Notes: generated by a model not told the origin, from the sequence alone. Positions 46,824 to 57,549 are shown, numbered from the stretch's first letter. The stretch: 64,000 bases of DNA from Ectobius pallidus (GCA_964059195.1 CAXKWD010000011.1:17223478-17287477), one strand, 5' to 3'. A program made the numbers and translations.

Positions 46824-47075
46824 AGCAGCCCCACAAAGCAACCAATGCATTGTAAGATCGCCGCCCCGCTGTTATAAGTGGTGCTCAGTACTATCAACAG
46901 ATGGCACCGCTATACAGCATTGATTGCTGCTGCACTCTGCTGGGGTTGCTAAGCACTTGCAGCGAGAGCAAATCGCCAGGTATTTTAACAAATACTATAG
47001 ATTGTATTTGATTTTAACCATGTAAAAACCAAAGCATTGCAAGATCGCCGCCCCGCTGTTGTAAGTGGTGCTCAC
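46824..47075 (-). repeat. 158-bp satellite monomers, inverted orientation
   Basis: The reverse complement of the array monomer: CATTGTAAGATCGCCGCCCC ... CAGATGGCACC ... TGCTGGGGTTGCTAAGCACT ... GCCAGGTATTTTAAC, then a partial second monomer ending GTGGTGCTCAC at the MITE. Confidence 0.92.
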
Positions 47076-47406
47076 CAGAGGCGTAACGAGGGGGGGTTTT
47101 GGCGGTTTGAGACCCCCCCCCATTGATTAAAAAAAGGAAAATTGTATGATTTTTTTAAGTCTGCTTATAAATTACTTAATACGAGTATAAAGCGTGGGAA
47201 GCTTAAAACTCGTTACTGTGCATCTTAATTTTCAAAATTTCCCGGGGGGGAACCCCCGGAAGCTTAAAACTGGTTATTGTGATTATTAATTTTTAAAATT
47301 TTCCGGGGGAAGACCCCCGGACCCCTCTCTCCCTGGCGGGTATTCTATACCCCCTACGGATGTTATAACCCCCCCCCCCCATATGGTCGGCCTGGTTACG
47401 CCTATG
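47076..47406 (-). mobile_element. hAT-like MITE, inverted copy 7 (mismatched flanks)
   Basis: Starts CAGAGGCGTAACGAGG, ends GGTTACGCCTATG. Left flank GTGCTCAC (reverse complement of GTGAGCAC), right flank TGTACAAG (reverse complement of CTTGTACA). Confidence 0.93.
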
Positions 47407-48239
47407 TGTACAAGTGCCCACCATTGTTCGTTTATGGAACAATACAAACATGTTTTCACCCACATAGAGTTTGTATGAGCAGCTAATTTTCTTTCGGGTG
47501 ACTATTTGTAATGGAAACCTATCAGTATGCAAAATTTGAGGGTAGGTTTTGACATGACACCACAAGATGTATTTGACGTTTTCAGAATAATGGTTTGGTT
47601 GATCATCCTGAAGAAGCTGGAAATAAACCAAGAAAACGGAAACGATGCTCTGAAAGTTTAAAAAATAACCATGACAAGGTATTATCTCATGGAATCCTAC
47701 AGCTTGAGGCTCCCAGATTAAGACATTCGGTTGACTAAGGTATTTGAATTGTGAATGAAATCAGTAATAAGAAAAGGAAATGAAGAAGAACCGTACAAGT
47801 TGGTAATTTGTTGGAATCAGATTGGAAAAGTGATTTCCATTCGGAGGACAGTTTACCCTAAGTTGTGGATGCATAAGACAAGTTGATAATTCATTTTTAT
47901 CTCGTGTCTACTATTTTCTGCCCTTAACATAAGGATTTATCAAGTTCACAGTATTACAGATTAGCTTAACTGAACTGAGCTTAATTTCCAAAATAAGCTA
48001 AAATACCTATATTTATTTCCAAAACATTCTAAAGGACAGTTTTGTTTACACAACCTGCTATGCCGTAATTGTACTTAAAAATATTGTATTGAATAATCAA
48101 AGATATATATTTGAAACCAGTAAGGTTTATAGTAAAATAATATACATTTAAAGTATATATATACATAAATTTGTCTCCAGAGAAAAAAAAAAGGAGAAAA
48201 TTATATTTCTTGTAAAATTACAATGAATTGTAATAGCAG
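47407..48239 (+). other. Mostly featureless; short basic frame at 47,590-47,740
   Basis: The plus strand reads NGLVDHPEEAGNKPRKRKR, then CSESLKNNHDKVLSHGI. The NKPRKRK block resembles that in the gene fragment at 7.4 kb (NKPRKRKKL) and may be a second, more decayed member of that family. No splice sites or longer frame support a gene. Confidence 0.3.
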
Positions 48240-49150
48240 GTTTTTGAAATAAGCTTCACATATATACCGATGGTTATCATTATAGGCTCACAAAAACAGA
48301 AGGATTTTCAAAATGTAAAGAAAAAATTGAGGATTATGCAGAAATCAACAAATTACTCATCAACAAGAACAAAACAGTACAAATGACTTTCGGAAAAGGA
48401 GGAAAAATTGCTGCTGCCGACAGATTAAAACACAAAGGGCTCAGAATTGTAAATAATTTTAAATACCTTGGAGTCACATCAACCAACCATCACATCATTC
48501 AGAATTCATGTGAGAGAAAGGTCAGGAGCAGCCATAGGAAGCATATGAAGTACAGGACCCCACCAGACTCTCACTACAAACAGCCATGGATGTTTTTACA
48601 GCAAGGTTCTTCCAGTTCTCACGTATGGACTAGAACTAGCATGGGAATACCTTACTACAGCAGACTTAAACTATGTCGAGAACATCACAGCAAGATTTCA
48701 AAAAAGAACCCAAGGAATCTCAAAAATGTCACCTTTAAGAATATCCTACAAACTGTCTAAAGAGACCTTCCTGCTAGAAAAATTACATCGCAGAATGCAG
48801 CTGCTATCAACCAAGCAAGAAACGAAGTACCTAGTAACCAGATACAGGAAGCGATCTGAAAGAGAACCACCTCTCTACTTGACGGACATCATCATGAATC
48901 AAAACTGCACTAAACCCAACAACTACACAAGGATCACCCTTAATAGATGAGTGGTACATGGATTTAATCATAAATTATGCAGGCGGAAAGGTTTCCATGT
49001 GCCTTTGGAACTGTGCACAAGTGATGTGTACAAAACAGTGTGAACATTACCACTTCAGCAAATGCAGAAACAGAACCAAGTCATGGTTAGTCCACATTAT
49101 TGCACATTTGTGCACACCTTCCCATGGTCTTTTCTCTAAAGTTCAGGTAC
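48240..49150 (+). pseudogene. Non-LTR reverse transcriptase, C-terminal remnant
   Basis: One frame (48,300-48,500) gives INKLLINKNKTVQMTFGKGG and NNFKYLGVTS, the 'lN..Kt..m.f' and 'f.YLGv' motifs after the RT catalytic core. A shifted frame continues VLTYGLELAW, NITARFQKRTQGIS, SPLRISYKLSKETFLLEKLH. Another ~80 codons of the tail follow with KLCRRKGFHVPLELC. The catalytic YADD region would lie upstream and is not found. At least three frame breaks; orientation plus. Confidence 0.75.
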
Positions 49151-49174
49151 ATGGTACAAATATATCGGGGCACT

Positions 49175-49600
49175 TCTAACAGGTCAGAACTACTCCCACA
49201 AACATAGTCTTCCAGCTGCTGTAAATTGATATGGTGAAACCAATGTTTAGAAATTTAGCAGATCCTATTAGAAGAACGTTTGCTTGGGAAAACCCTACTA
49301 AGTCATTCCATAATCTGATATGGCCTGGGGTTCCAAAGACTTCATTTGTGGGCTATGTTATATTAAATGTTGGTGTATGTGAATTGATTCTAACATTTAA
49401 TTGTAACAGTGTACAATGAACGAAAGTGCAAGAAAAACTAGGTATCCAACCGGGTGAAAATATATAAAGAATTTTTATAATGAACTGTCAATGAACGTGT
49501 GAGAAAAGCAGATGAAAGTAGAAAACTTCAGGCAGGTGAAAAGAAACCAGAAAAGGAGACTGAGATGACCCAGAATTTGGAGCTGGTATGCACTGAGGTA
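49175..49600 (+). pseudogene. Remnant of a multi-copy Mutator-like/transposon-associated gene, C-terminal part
   Basis: Order of motifs: SLPAAVN, MVKPMFRNLADP, RRTFAWENPTKSFHNLIWPG, VPKTSFVGYVILNVGV, LTFNCN, EKLGIQPGEN, then VRKADESRKLQAGEKKPEKE. It resembles arthropod proteins with '.LP.av...kpi...l.d..ll..cl.g.tqn.nE..n..iW..cPK..f.g...l..gv...vl.fn.g' and a basic tail; I associate these with Mutator-like or unclassified transposases. The frame changes near 49,228 and stops lie near 49,420 and 49,450. An exon end GAG|GTATGT follows at 49,597. Confidence 0.5.
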
Positions 49601-49984
49601 TGTTTTTCTCTCTTTTTTTTCTTTCTTGTATTTCATTCTTTTGACTTTATATCGTCCCTTTTCTCAGAAACTGTAACTTGGAAGCATGCAAATTTTACAA
49701 CATTTTAATGGTGGAACAGAAGATGCTGACTTCTCTTAGACAAGTACATTAAAAAATACTGATCACGAACTTTAAATTTTAGTTATAAAAAAGAGGGTTC
49801 AACTAAAATCAGGTTGGCATAAGATCAGTTCATCTAATATAAAAAACCAGCTTAAAGGTATAGTAGTCAGTTACACATCTAGAAAGTTTCGTTGCTCTAG
49901 CCCTAACAGTTTCTGAGAATGTGGGATTGCACTTGAATGTGATCAATGTACCTAGCCTACATAACCGATAACTAGGACTGTTTT

Positions 49985-50385
49985 TTTATTCTAATTATAA
50001 TTCTAGTAACTCTGCAGTCAAAGAACCTTACACTTTAGGTGATCCAGATAATTTTATTCCAGCTAACCTCATACATATTCAACCAGAATTATGTTTTCTT
50101 TTTTTATCCAATCTTATGCTCTGTTCCTAACAAATTAGGAGGAATAATTGCTCTAGTTATATCAATTGCCATTTTATTTTACCTTGTACAAATTCAACTT
50201 CTGTAAAATACAATTTTACCCAATTAACCAAATTATATTCTGAAGAATAGTAAGAATTATTCTGTTTACATGAATTGGAGCACAACCAGTAGAAGACCCT
50301 TATATCATTACCGTAAAAATCTTTACCATATATATTTTATTATAACATCATTTGTAAAAAAAATTATGAGATAATTTGATTAAAT
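49985..50385 (+). pseudogene. NUMT: nuclear copy of mitochondrial cytochrome b (C-terminal part)
   Basis: Cytochrome b is a mitochondrial inner-membrane subunit of complex III. The plus strand reads GDPDNFIPAN, then HIQPE (QPE is the conserved Qo-site motif's PEW environment), VPNKLGGIIALVISIAILF, YPINQIIFW and TWIGAQPVEDPYIIT, and the tail NPFVKKIM..FD. TGA appears where Trp is expected (invertebrate mitochondrial code), so it cannot be translated in the nucleus. Small deletions (the usual 'PLVTP' segment after IPAN) and frame breaks show decay. AT-richness hides it among its neighbours. Confidence 0.9.
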
Positions 50386-51430
50386 ACGATGTATTTTTGT
50401 TTTTGGGTAATTTTGATACAGAAACGTGCGTTTTAAAGTCTGGGGTAATTTTTTTTCCGGAAAATCAATCAAAAGAGCTTAAAATTACATTTAGATAATT
50501 TGGATTCCCACTGACATTACTCGACACACCCCCTCCCCCGCTTAAAGCTTTTACACGAATTTAATTTTATTCGGATTTCGCGCTTCACGGTAAATGTTAG
50601 TGTTGTGGCCAACCTGTTTAAGTACCGCGATGCTTTTTTTTCTTTGTTTTCCAATGTTTTTTCTGACTTCTGAGTTGAGAAGAATTTTTAAAACGGCTAA
50701 CCCAAATTGGGTATTAAATAAACAATAAAGGAGCCCTGAAGGAGGGAAAACAAGTCTAAAAATGTCGCAAATGAAGTGCAACACCTGTGGATAGTGTAAA
50801 TATAAATTATGTTCGTGGAGAAGTGAGTCCATTTGATTGTGTAGGCTAAGTGCAAGTAGGAAATTATTTGGGAAGACTGATTATGAAGTAAACAACGATG
50901 AGATTGAGAATGACAGTGTGATAACATTATTGTGTGTGTAGAAGACAAATCACAAAGAACTGGTATAGGTAGTAGCATATTTATACTCTAAAATATGAAA
51001 ATTGTATGTGGCATAGGAACTTTTCCACATGCAAATGCTGGTTATGCTGGTTAGATGTATATTGGAAAGGGTCAGACTGCAGGCACAATATTATTGGAAA
51101 GGGTCAGGCTGCAGGCACAACATTATGTGTTGTCATGATCTTACCAAAACCTGCATCAAGATTTCATTCATATAGCATACACAAGCATTAAATGCAGCCA
51201 CAACGTCCTTGAAGGAAGGATACATCATTGTAAAGAAACCAGAAGTGACATTGCCCTAATGGGAAATGTACCATTGATTTGGTATTCATAAAAGGAAGAG
51301 TTGAATGTAACCGGACCAACAAACTACCTGTCGCAAGAAAGCTGTATAATATAATCCTGGAGGGTAGCAAAGAAGGAACTGGTAGAAATCGCTCAGAAGA
51401 TATAAAAAGGTCAGACTGACACAATACTCA
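50386..51430. other. No gene; one ~35-bp tandem duplication
   Basis: ATTGGAAAGGGTCAG.CTGCAGGCACAA occurs twice in tandem at about 51,057-51,125. Otherwise no supported feature. Confidence 0.5.
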
Positions 51431-51875
51431 ACAAAGTGGTGAACTGCCTAAGAAAAGCAATAATTGAGAAGATGCCAAGACTGACAAAGCCTGGTTTGAC
51501 AAACAATGCCATTCTTGGGAAAGAAATGCTGAACCTACTATAACAAGCAAGAACGAGCAGTGGAACACAGATTCTACTTGATTAAAGACAGAGTATGAAG
51601 AACAACATGCAAAGGACCAAGCTGAAGAAGCAATGAAAAACCCTTAAGAAAACATTACCTCCCTCTGCAGTATCCCAATGGTAGAAATGCTTTGCCAATG
51701 TGATGAATGCTGAAAACAAAGAGAGAGCCCTCCAATCGAGGTAGAATCTAAACAACATTAGAGATATGGAAATGGAAGAGGTGATCCTTCCCATGAAAAA
51801 TAAGACAGCAGCTGGCCCAGACCGCATCTTCAATGAAAACCTGAAGGACACATTTACCGTTCTAGATGTAGATGT
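51431..51875 (+). pseudogene. Non-LTR ORF2 remnant (endonuclease-RT linker to RT start)
   Basis: Plus-strand pieces read WFDKQCHSWE (conserved 'W.d.eC' motif after the endonuclease), NAENKERALQ, then MEEVILPMKNKTAAGPDRIF and NENLKD, which is the classic RT entry 'ai..lknnKa.GpD.i..E.lK'. Several stops and frame changes. It may be the 5' half of the element type whose tail is at 48.2-49.1 kb, but order along the strand is reversed relative to one element, so they are separate insertions. Confidence 0.7.
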
Positions 51876-52010
51876 AGATATTTTATGGGACATTTGGGAA
51901 CCCTACATATGTAAAGGCTTAGATTCCCTTAAATAATTTTGTCCTGTGAGATCTGTAACTGAGTAAACTTATTATTCTCTAACTTAATGGCTTCAACATG
52001 ACGACTTTAG

Positions 52011-52142
52011 TGCAAGTAAACCTGGAGATTACAACAAATTGCAGAATATTTCTGAAAGGAAATTTGATTCTGTGAAGAACAAGTTGACAATCTCCAGGAA
52101 GCTTCTAAAAATACCAGAAAGTGAAAATGCCATCACAGTACA
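52011..52142 (+). other. Candidate exon
   Basis: ACGACTTTAG precedes; the only open frame reads ASKPGDYNKLQNISERKFDS, VKNKLTISRKLLKIPESENA, ITV, and the segment ends TACA|GTAAGTTATT, a good donor. Function unknown. Joining it to the next candidate exon hits a stop 20 codons later, so either it is a terminal exon pair or the locus is decayed. Confidence 0.35.
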
Positions 52143-52205
52143 GTAAGTTATTTATCAGTTCACATACAGTGTACATTAATTCCTTTCCTTTTTGTTTTGT
52201 TTCAG

Positions 52206-52380
52206 GTGTATCCTTACAGTTCCTTGGATCAAATTAAGGGATTCAGTGTCCATTACTGGTGCCTAATGAAAAGAAGCATTGCAGGGGAATGGGATCAATG
52301 GAAGCTAAATGAGCAGGGAATACTCCCAGAAATATTCCCAAAATTCATAAATTTCCTGGAATTTATGATTTACGAGCAAG
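52206..52380 (+). other. Candidate exon
   Basis: A strong acceptor (TTTTTGTTTTGTTTCAG) precedes and GCAAG|GTAACC follows. The 58-codon frame reads VYPYSSLDQIKGFSVHYWCL, MKRSIAGEWDQWKLNEQGIL, PEIFPKFINFLEFMIYEQ. Not recognised. Its phase does not fit the upstream candidate exon. Confidence 0.35.
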
Positions 52381-52928
52381 GTAACCAAAGATACCTATTT
52401 TTTACATAAAGTAACAAATAATTGTTAAATAATACTTAAATTTAATCACGATTAGGTTAAATAAAACTAAAACATTTCTATTAGTTCAAAGATTAAAATA
52501 TAATTAATAATGAAAGAACATAAAAAATGAACAGAAATTACATATAAAACATTTTACAAAGTTTTACTGGATTTTTACTAATTAACAATGAAAATGAGGT
52601 AATTAATCATTAAAATATTCCCTGGTTCTGGAAGGTCATTAAAGAACATTAACAATGTGTTCATTGAACAGACTGACTGTTAATTAGTCACAAATTACAG
52701 TTAGTAATCATAAACAATACGAACCCAAACAACTTTTAGAAATAGACTGATACATCTGTGACCTTATTTTCATCTTAGAAGTACGCCTAGTCACTTTCAT
52801 TGAAGTCCGTTAGATTTTATTCGTCATCCTCTTCTTTTTCTTTGTCAGAAAGGATGCTGATATCATCATTGTCATCATGGCCTAACATCTTCTTGCTCTT
52901 CTTGCTCCTTCCCTTCATCTGGATTGTC

Positions 52929-53042
52929 TCAAATACCACCACTTTGTGATTGAACTTCGGTAGATTCACTCTTCTTTTTCTTTTTCTCAGATGATAGATA
53001 GTTCCTCTTTTTAGAGAGCATCCCTTGTAATTCATGATAAAA
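52929..53042 (-). CDS. Candidate last exon of an unidentified charged protein
   Basis: Acceptor AAATTTAG ends at 53043. The 37 codons FYHELQGMLSKKRNYLSS, EKKKKKSESTEVQSQSGGI then reach TGA at 52931-52929. The frame is phase 0 and joins without a break to the exon ending at 53536. Lysine-rich and serine-rich, like many nucleolar or RNA-processing protein tails. Downstream, acidic frames (DNPDEGKEQEEQEDVRP; DDNDDISILSDKEKEEDDE) suggest that the original tail was longer and this copy has a frameshift. An alternative acceptor at TTACAAG keeps a different 72-codon frame open. Identity unknown. Confidence 0.45.
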   Translation of the reverse strand, partial: FYHELQGMLSKKRNYLSSEKKKKKSESTEVQSQSGGI

Positions 53043-53535
53043 CTAAATTTTCCTCTATACTACAGTAAGATTAGCCACCACGGGACTGATTTATCATTAA
53101 TTATTTGGGTGCATATTTAGGTGCTTAGTAAAATTGGGGTACACCGTAGCATAGTGGTTGAGGCGCTGCGCTACAAACCGGAAGGTCGCGGGTTCGATTC
53201 CCGATGAGGTCGTTGAGATTTTTCAATTGGCCTAATCCTTTTGGTGGCACTAAGGCCCTGGGGTCTACTCAGCCTCTAACAGAAATGAGTACCAGGAGTA
53301 ATCCTGGGGGTAAAGGCGGCCGGTGCGTAAGGCTGACAACCTTACCACTTTCATGTGTCGAATGTCCAAAATCTGGGAGCCTCAACCTCCTGGAACTCTC
53401 TGGGCCTCCGTGGCCTGTATAGGGATCACTTTACGTTTACCACTTTACCTAGTAAAATTACATAACATATTTTTAAAAAGATTACAATTTGTTCAGATTA
53501 TTTGAAAATGATTAATATGCACATTACAACCTTAC
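53043..53535 (-). other. Candidate intron containing a SINE
   Basis: Begins GTAAGG and ends AAATTTAG on the minus strand, joining two phase-0 exons. About 493 bp, of which roughly 300 bp is the SINE at 53,143-53,450. Confidence 0.45.
53143..53450 (+). mobile_element. tRNA-derived SINE
   Basis: A-box-like TAGCATAGTGGTTGAGGCG and B-box GGGTTCGATTCCC, spaced as in a tRNA promoter, head the element. The body has TTGGCCTAATCC, AAGGCCCTGGGGTCTACTCA, ATCCTGGGGGTAAAGGCGGC, GCGTAAGGCTGACAACCTTA and CTGTATAGGGATCAC. The body resembles blattodean (termite/cockroach) SINEs as I remember them; family name not asserted. No clear poly-A tail or target duplication seen. Confidence 0.85.
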
Positions 53536-53640
53536 CTTGTCATCTTTTTTAAATGTTTTGTCATTATCTTTGAGTTCTGTTAGCTTTGCTTCTCTTTCTT
53601 CGTCAACTATGGCATGAAATTTGTTCTTGTGAACAATGTT
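53536..53640 (-). CDS. Candidate internal exon of an unidentified charged protein
   Basis: Preceded by TTTTTGATAG and followed by ACAAG|GTAAGG, exactly 105 bases, 35 codons, phase 0 at both ends: NIVHKNKFHAIVDEEREAKL, TELKDNDKTFKKDDK. The composition (K/D/E rich, helical) and clean boundaries look like a genuine exon. It joins in frame to 53042-52929. I do not recognise the protein. Upstream exons, if present, would lie beyond 53,660 on the minus strand; none was identified. Confidence 0.5.
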
Positions 53641-53990
53641 CTATCAAAAATTAGCGGTGACCTATTATTCAAGAGGAAGTTAAACCTTTTGAGTTTTCCT
53701 CTTTCGTAGCATAAAAATTATTGCAATTCCCATTTATTTGCTGTGATACATCCCAGCTTCTTCACTTTTTAGAAGCAGCCATAATTCATGAAAATAATCC
53801 TTTTACCCTATCCGGATTGACAGCGAGTGGACTATACGGAACGAAGTAACCCACTAACATGACATTCACTTTTATCACCGGAACAGTCTTGCTTGCACTC
53901 CTTCAGTACTGTAGCTCCACCTCCAGTGCTGAATCTATTGCACAGTACATGGTATGCCCGTGCAGATATGCATACTGTCAAGCATTTTCC

Positions 53991-54940
53991 TGCCAAAAAA
54001 CTTTTTCCACCATTCCTTTGGACTTAAAAAATTTGTTACGGAACTATACTATACTATACTTAGTTTCAAAGTATAACAAAATCAATTTTGCCGCCAAAAA
54101 ACTTTTTTTCCACCACTGCTTTGGGCTTAAAATTTTACCAGAACCGTATTTTACGGACCATAAGATGCACCTTAATTTTAGGATGGAAATTTAACGTGAT
54201 TCTAAAAGAAACATTTTAAACAAATTATAACATTGTACAATGGAATCGGTGTCAATCACTTCTAACTTAAAACCTGCGTTGTACGGAAATATCTTCTGTA
54301 CAGGTGGCATCGCGTAGATTTTAAGAACTGAAATGATTTCTCATGAAAGACTGAAAATACTTTTACACCCTCTAACCCTCAATTCAGCACTCTGCAAGTG
54401 TAACGGGACAAGGCTTTTTAGAGTGCATTGCATTCATTTAAACCACCCGGCGAAGACAACTCCTTTTGTATAAAAGAAGTCAACATTCCATTCTTTTCGC
54501 TTCCTGCTAATCTCATTTTACGATTCTGACAAGTTCACTGATGTACAGTCTGTGTTAAAAATTTTTAACGTCTTATTGTTTACAACACCTTGTGTATAAC
54601 TATGTTATTCCGGCAATATTAATTTTTGTAATGTACTTTGGACCATTAGACGCACTCAAATTTAAGGCTCTGTTTTGAAGGAAAAAAAATGCGTCTTATG
54701 GTCCGTAAAATACGGTAACTTAGTTTTAAAATTCAATTTTCACTTGAAAATTAAATTTTTGTTATATTTTAAAAGAAGCCAAGTATAGTTTCAGAGAAAC
54801 TGTAGAGTGCAAAGGAAAGTGGGAAAATTCTAAGTTTTTTGGCGGGAAAATTTTTATATTTTGAATCAAAAGTAAAGCTGAGGAAAAATGTAAGAAAGCA
54901 GTGGTGAAAGAATTCTAAGTTTTTTGGCGGGAATTTTTTT
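53991..54940. mobile_element. Large inverted-repeat structure enclosing another TIR element
   Basis: Left arm words TGCCAAAAAACTTTTTCCAC (53991) and GCCGCCAAAAAACTTTTTTTCC (54091) have inverted counterparts near 54,825-54,843 and 54,914-54,932 (TAAGTTTTTTGGCGGG, AGCAGTGGTGAAAGAATTC). The two words occur twice per arm. A separate TIR element sits in the middle. Confidence 0.65.
54143..54716. mobile_element. Non-autonomous TIR element (ACCGTATTTTACGGACCATA ends)
   Basis: Left ACCGTATTTTACGGACCATA then AGATGCACC; right end is its reverse complement (TATGGTCCGTAAAATACGGT). 28 bp TIRs, 574 bp, no ORF. Confidence 0.85.
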
Positions 54941-55019
54941 TTTTTTTTTTTATAATTATTTTCCATTGCCAAAATATTGCTCACTAGTAGCTAGAATTTG
55001 AACCATCTTTTTGTTTCAG

Positions 55020-55095
55020 GTCCTGTGGTTCGTTGAAGAGGAAACAGTCATCAGTGAGAATCGTGTTGATGTACAAGAAGCAAGTGCAAATAAAA
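55020..55095 (+). other. Candidate short exon
   Basis: CTTTTTGTTTCAG precedes and AAAA|GTATGT follows. The 25-codon frame is VLWFVEEETVISENRV, DVQEASANK. It could be an exon or chance; phases do not fit the candidate exon at 52,206. 55,100-56,100 beyond it shows no feature. Confidence 0.3.
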
Positions 55096-56145
55096 GTATG
55101 TTCTTTGTACCGGACACTGTTTTTATTATAAAAAGCAAAACGCTAAACCTGGTCACTGTTTATAAGGTGTTGGACTTAGGGGAATTTTTTCACACACTTT
55201 CCGGCCCATTTTCACAAGGATTTCCCTAATTTTGACATGGATTTCCTCCAGATTCTTCAAAATTTCAAGATTTTCTCCAAAACTTTTGGAAACTCAAAAG
55301 AGGATAGAAAACTTAGAAATTTTGGAGGATTCAAAGGAAATCTCACTCAAAATAGGGGAGTTCCTCCAAAAAATGGACCCAAATTTAAAGTGCAAGGATA
55401 CAAAGAATTAATTTTTTTCTACTGCATTTTTAAGACAAACTGCATTTTATTTTTTTTCTACAAACTCTCTTATACAACAAATAATATCCCATTTCCAAAA
55501 TCACTCTTTAAATTCATTCAACATTTTACACAAACTAGTTTCAGCACTATCACTACCATTTTCAACAGATATACTTCCACTGCACCTGAAGTATAGCTGC
55601 TGAAAATTGTAGCAATGGCACCAAAACTAGTTCAGGTTCCACCACAACATAAATTACAGTGATCACTTCCAGCACAAAAATCAGTCTATCCACAATCACA
55701 TCTTTCTTCTTCACAATTCCTTCCATTATCATACCCAGCCTGAAATAAAAGAAAATAAACATTATTAGATTTCTACAAATTTTTCAGCCATTCTAAATTA
55801 AGATTTTTCATCATTTCTAATTATGAATTTTCATTCAACAAACTCTAGATTTTAAAGGTAAGATTTATTGGGGGGGCTTACTAAAACTGCATGCAACAGA
55901 AATACATCTATCAGATTTAAAAATAACAAAGGTTCCAGTGAGTGTATACTGTTCAGAGTTTCCTGGATTCAAGAATTCTTTACTTCTAATTTCCATAATA
56001 TTTTATTGTTGTTTCTAAATGGTAATGAACTTTTGAATTTCAATCTTTTAACAAATTTTCTTAAATTCTAAAGCTTTCAGATTGATTTTAGTAAGATATT
56101 AAAACTAACACTAACAAAAATGGTGGGCTACTGCTACTGCCAAGT

Positions 56146-56256
56146 ATGCAGTTTTCTTTTTCAGCATAGGTTTTGCCATTTTAGGTTAGGTTAGATGCCA
56201 TCTTGAGACAATTTTTTTGAATATGGCAAACCCCTATGCTGAAAAAAAAAACTGCA
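56146..56256. repeat. Hairpin-forming inverted repeat
   Basis: TGCAGTTTTCTTTTTCAGCA...GGTTTTGCCAT pairs with ATGGCAAACCCCTATGCTGA...AAAAAACTGCA. The loop has GGTTAGGTTAG; two units only, so not telomeric. Confidence 0.65.
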
Positions 56257-56681
56257 CCAAGGATGGGAGAAATTCTCCCAAAACTATGTAGTCCTGCATT
56301 TTAAAAGTGCAAGTGGAGCCAAAGTGTTTTTATTCACAAACTATAAGTGATTCAATATGCTCTATTGTTTTATTACTTCATTTTAATATCACCATATGGA
56401 ACGGTACCCCACAAATTATTTTTAACTCTCAAAATATCCATCAAAATCAGGTTTTGTGGGTTTTCAAGGCTGGCAAAATCAAAAAATGAAATTAAACACA
56501 AAGTGAATTCTAACATGTAATTAAATACATTTACTTGTATTAAATGTTTACACTTTAATAGAAGTGAAATGACAACCAATAATTGATTACTGTAATAGTT
56601 CAGCTGCAATCAATTAAAGATTTATATTGTGATTATATTGGGCTTTGGCTTCAGTGACATTGATAGAGTTTAATCTAATGA

Positions 56682-57549
56682 TACTGCATTTACCTAAATA
56701 TAAGCTGCATATTTTTCCATACATTATGCATGGCAAAATACAGTCAACTCAGATTATCCGGGTGTGGATCAACTGGTTTGCAGATTAACAGTTCAGCTAT
56801 TCCTTTAAAAAAATAGTTCACTTAGTGATAAGTTGATGTTACACAGGATCCATTCCAATATTCGCAAGAAGTAAAATGCGGTCAAAAAACAAAGACTGTT
56901 AGCAGACTATTTCAGCGAAGTGTAAAAATTCCTTGAAAGTGCCAAAACCAAACTGTTAATACAGTAGTCTTAGTGTTTTATTGTTGTGCTGAAACAGTTT
57001 GTGACCTCTGACGGTGAATGGTTCTAACACTGGAAGACGTTTCCACATAGGCCTATGTAAGTTTTATTTAATTTTTCAATTAGAGTATGTTTAGGTGTAA
57101 TTTTGTTTTAACCGTGTTTTTGTTTATCCGTGAGGTGACTACCACCCATTATCCCAGATAATTAGAAGTTAACTGCATGTGGCTTCAAATCATATAAAAG
57201 TGCTATGTTCATTTTGTAATACATTTTCTGCATGTTTTGTGATACTTTAAATACAAAGAAGTGCAACTAGTGGTAATTTTAAACTGAACATTGATAGTCT
57301 TCCGAAATATACAGTACTAATTAACATTGTTATTAAGTGTACAGTAATGGTTTCTGTTTTCTTTTCCGGCAGTTTCATTTAATGTTTGATGAAATAAAAT
57401 TGAAATTTCAAAATTCAGGCTTATTTCACCGAAGAAATGTTTTACTTTAATGTTATGAAAAAGAGGCAATATTTCCCTTCACTATAGTGATAAAAAAAGG
57501 CAGGCGAGGCTTAAATTCAGGGGCAGCTTATATTTGAGTAAATACAGTA
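56682..57549. mobile_element. TIR element with a nested pogo-like MITE
   Basis: TACTGCATTTACCTAAATAT...AAGCTGC at the left pairs with GCAGCTTATATTTGAGTAAA...TACAGTA at the right, about 24 of 27. Excluding the insert, ~433 bp. A related copy starts at 62,510. Confidence 0.8.
56741..57175. mobile_element. Nested pogo/Tigger-like MITE
   Basis: TA then CAGTCAACTCAGATTATCCG at the left; right end ...AATTAGAAGTTAACTG. CAGT ends, TA-type target and internal TTATCC words fit pogo/Tigger MITEs. It splits the 56,682-57,549 element. Confidence 0.65.

Noticed and set aside
52817..53035. 72-codon minus-strand basic/acidic frame
   Set aside because: Overlaps the better-supported exon 53042-52929 in another frame and would need a weaker acceptor (TTACAAG); kept only as an alternative.
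55237..55596. 119-codon plus-strand frame with FKIFSKTFGNSK
   Set aside because: Phe/Lys-rich AT-biased translation with no domain or splice context.
56190..56206. GGTTAGGTTAG as telomeric repeat
   Set aside because: Only two units, in the loop of a hairpin.
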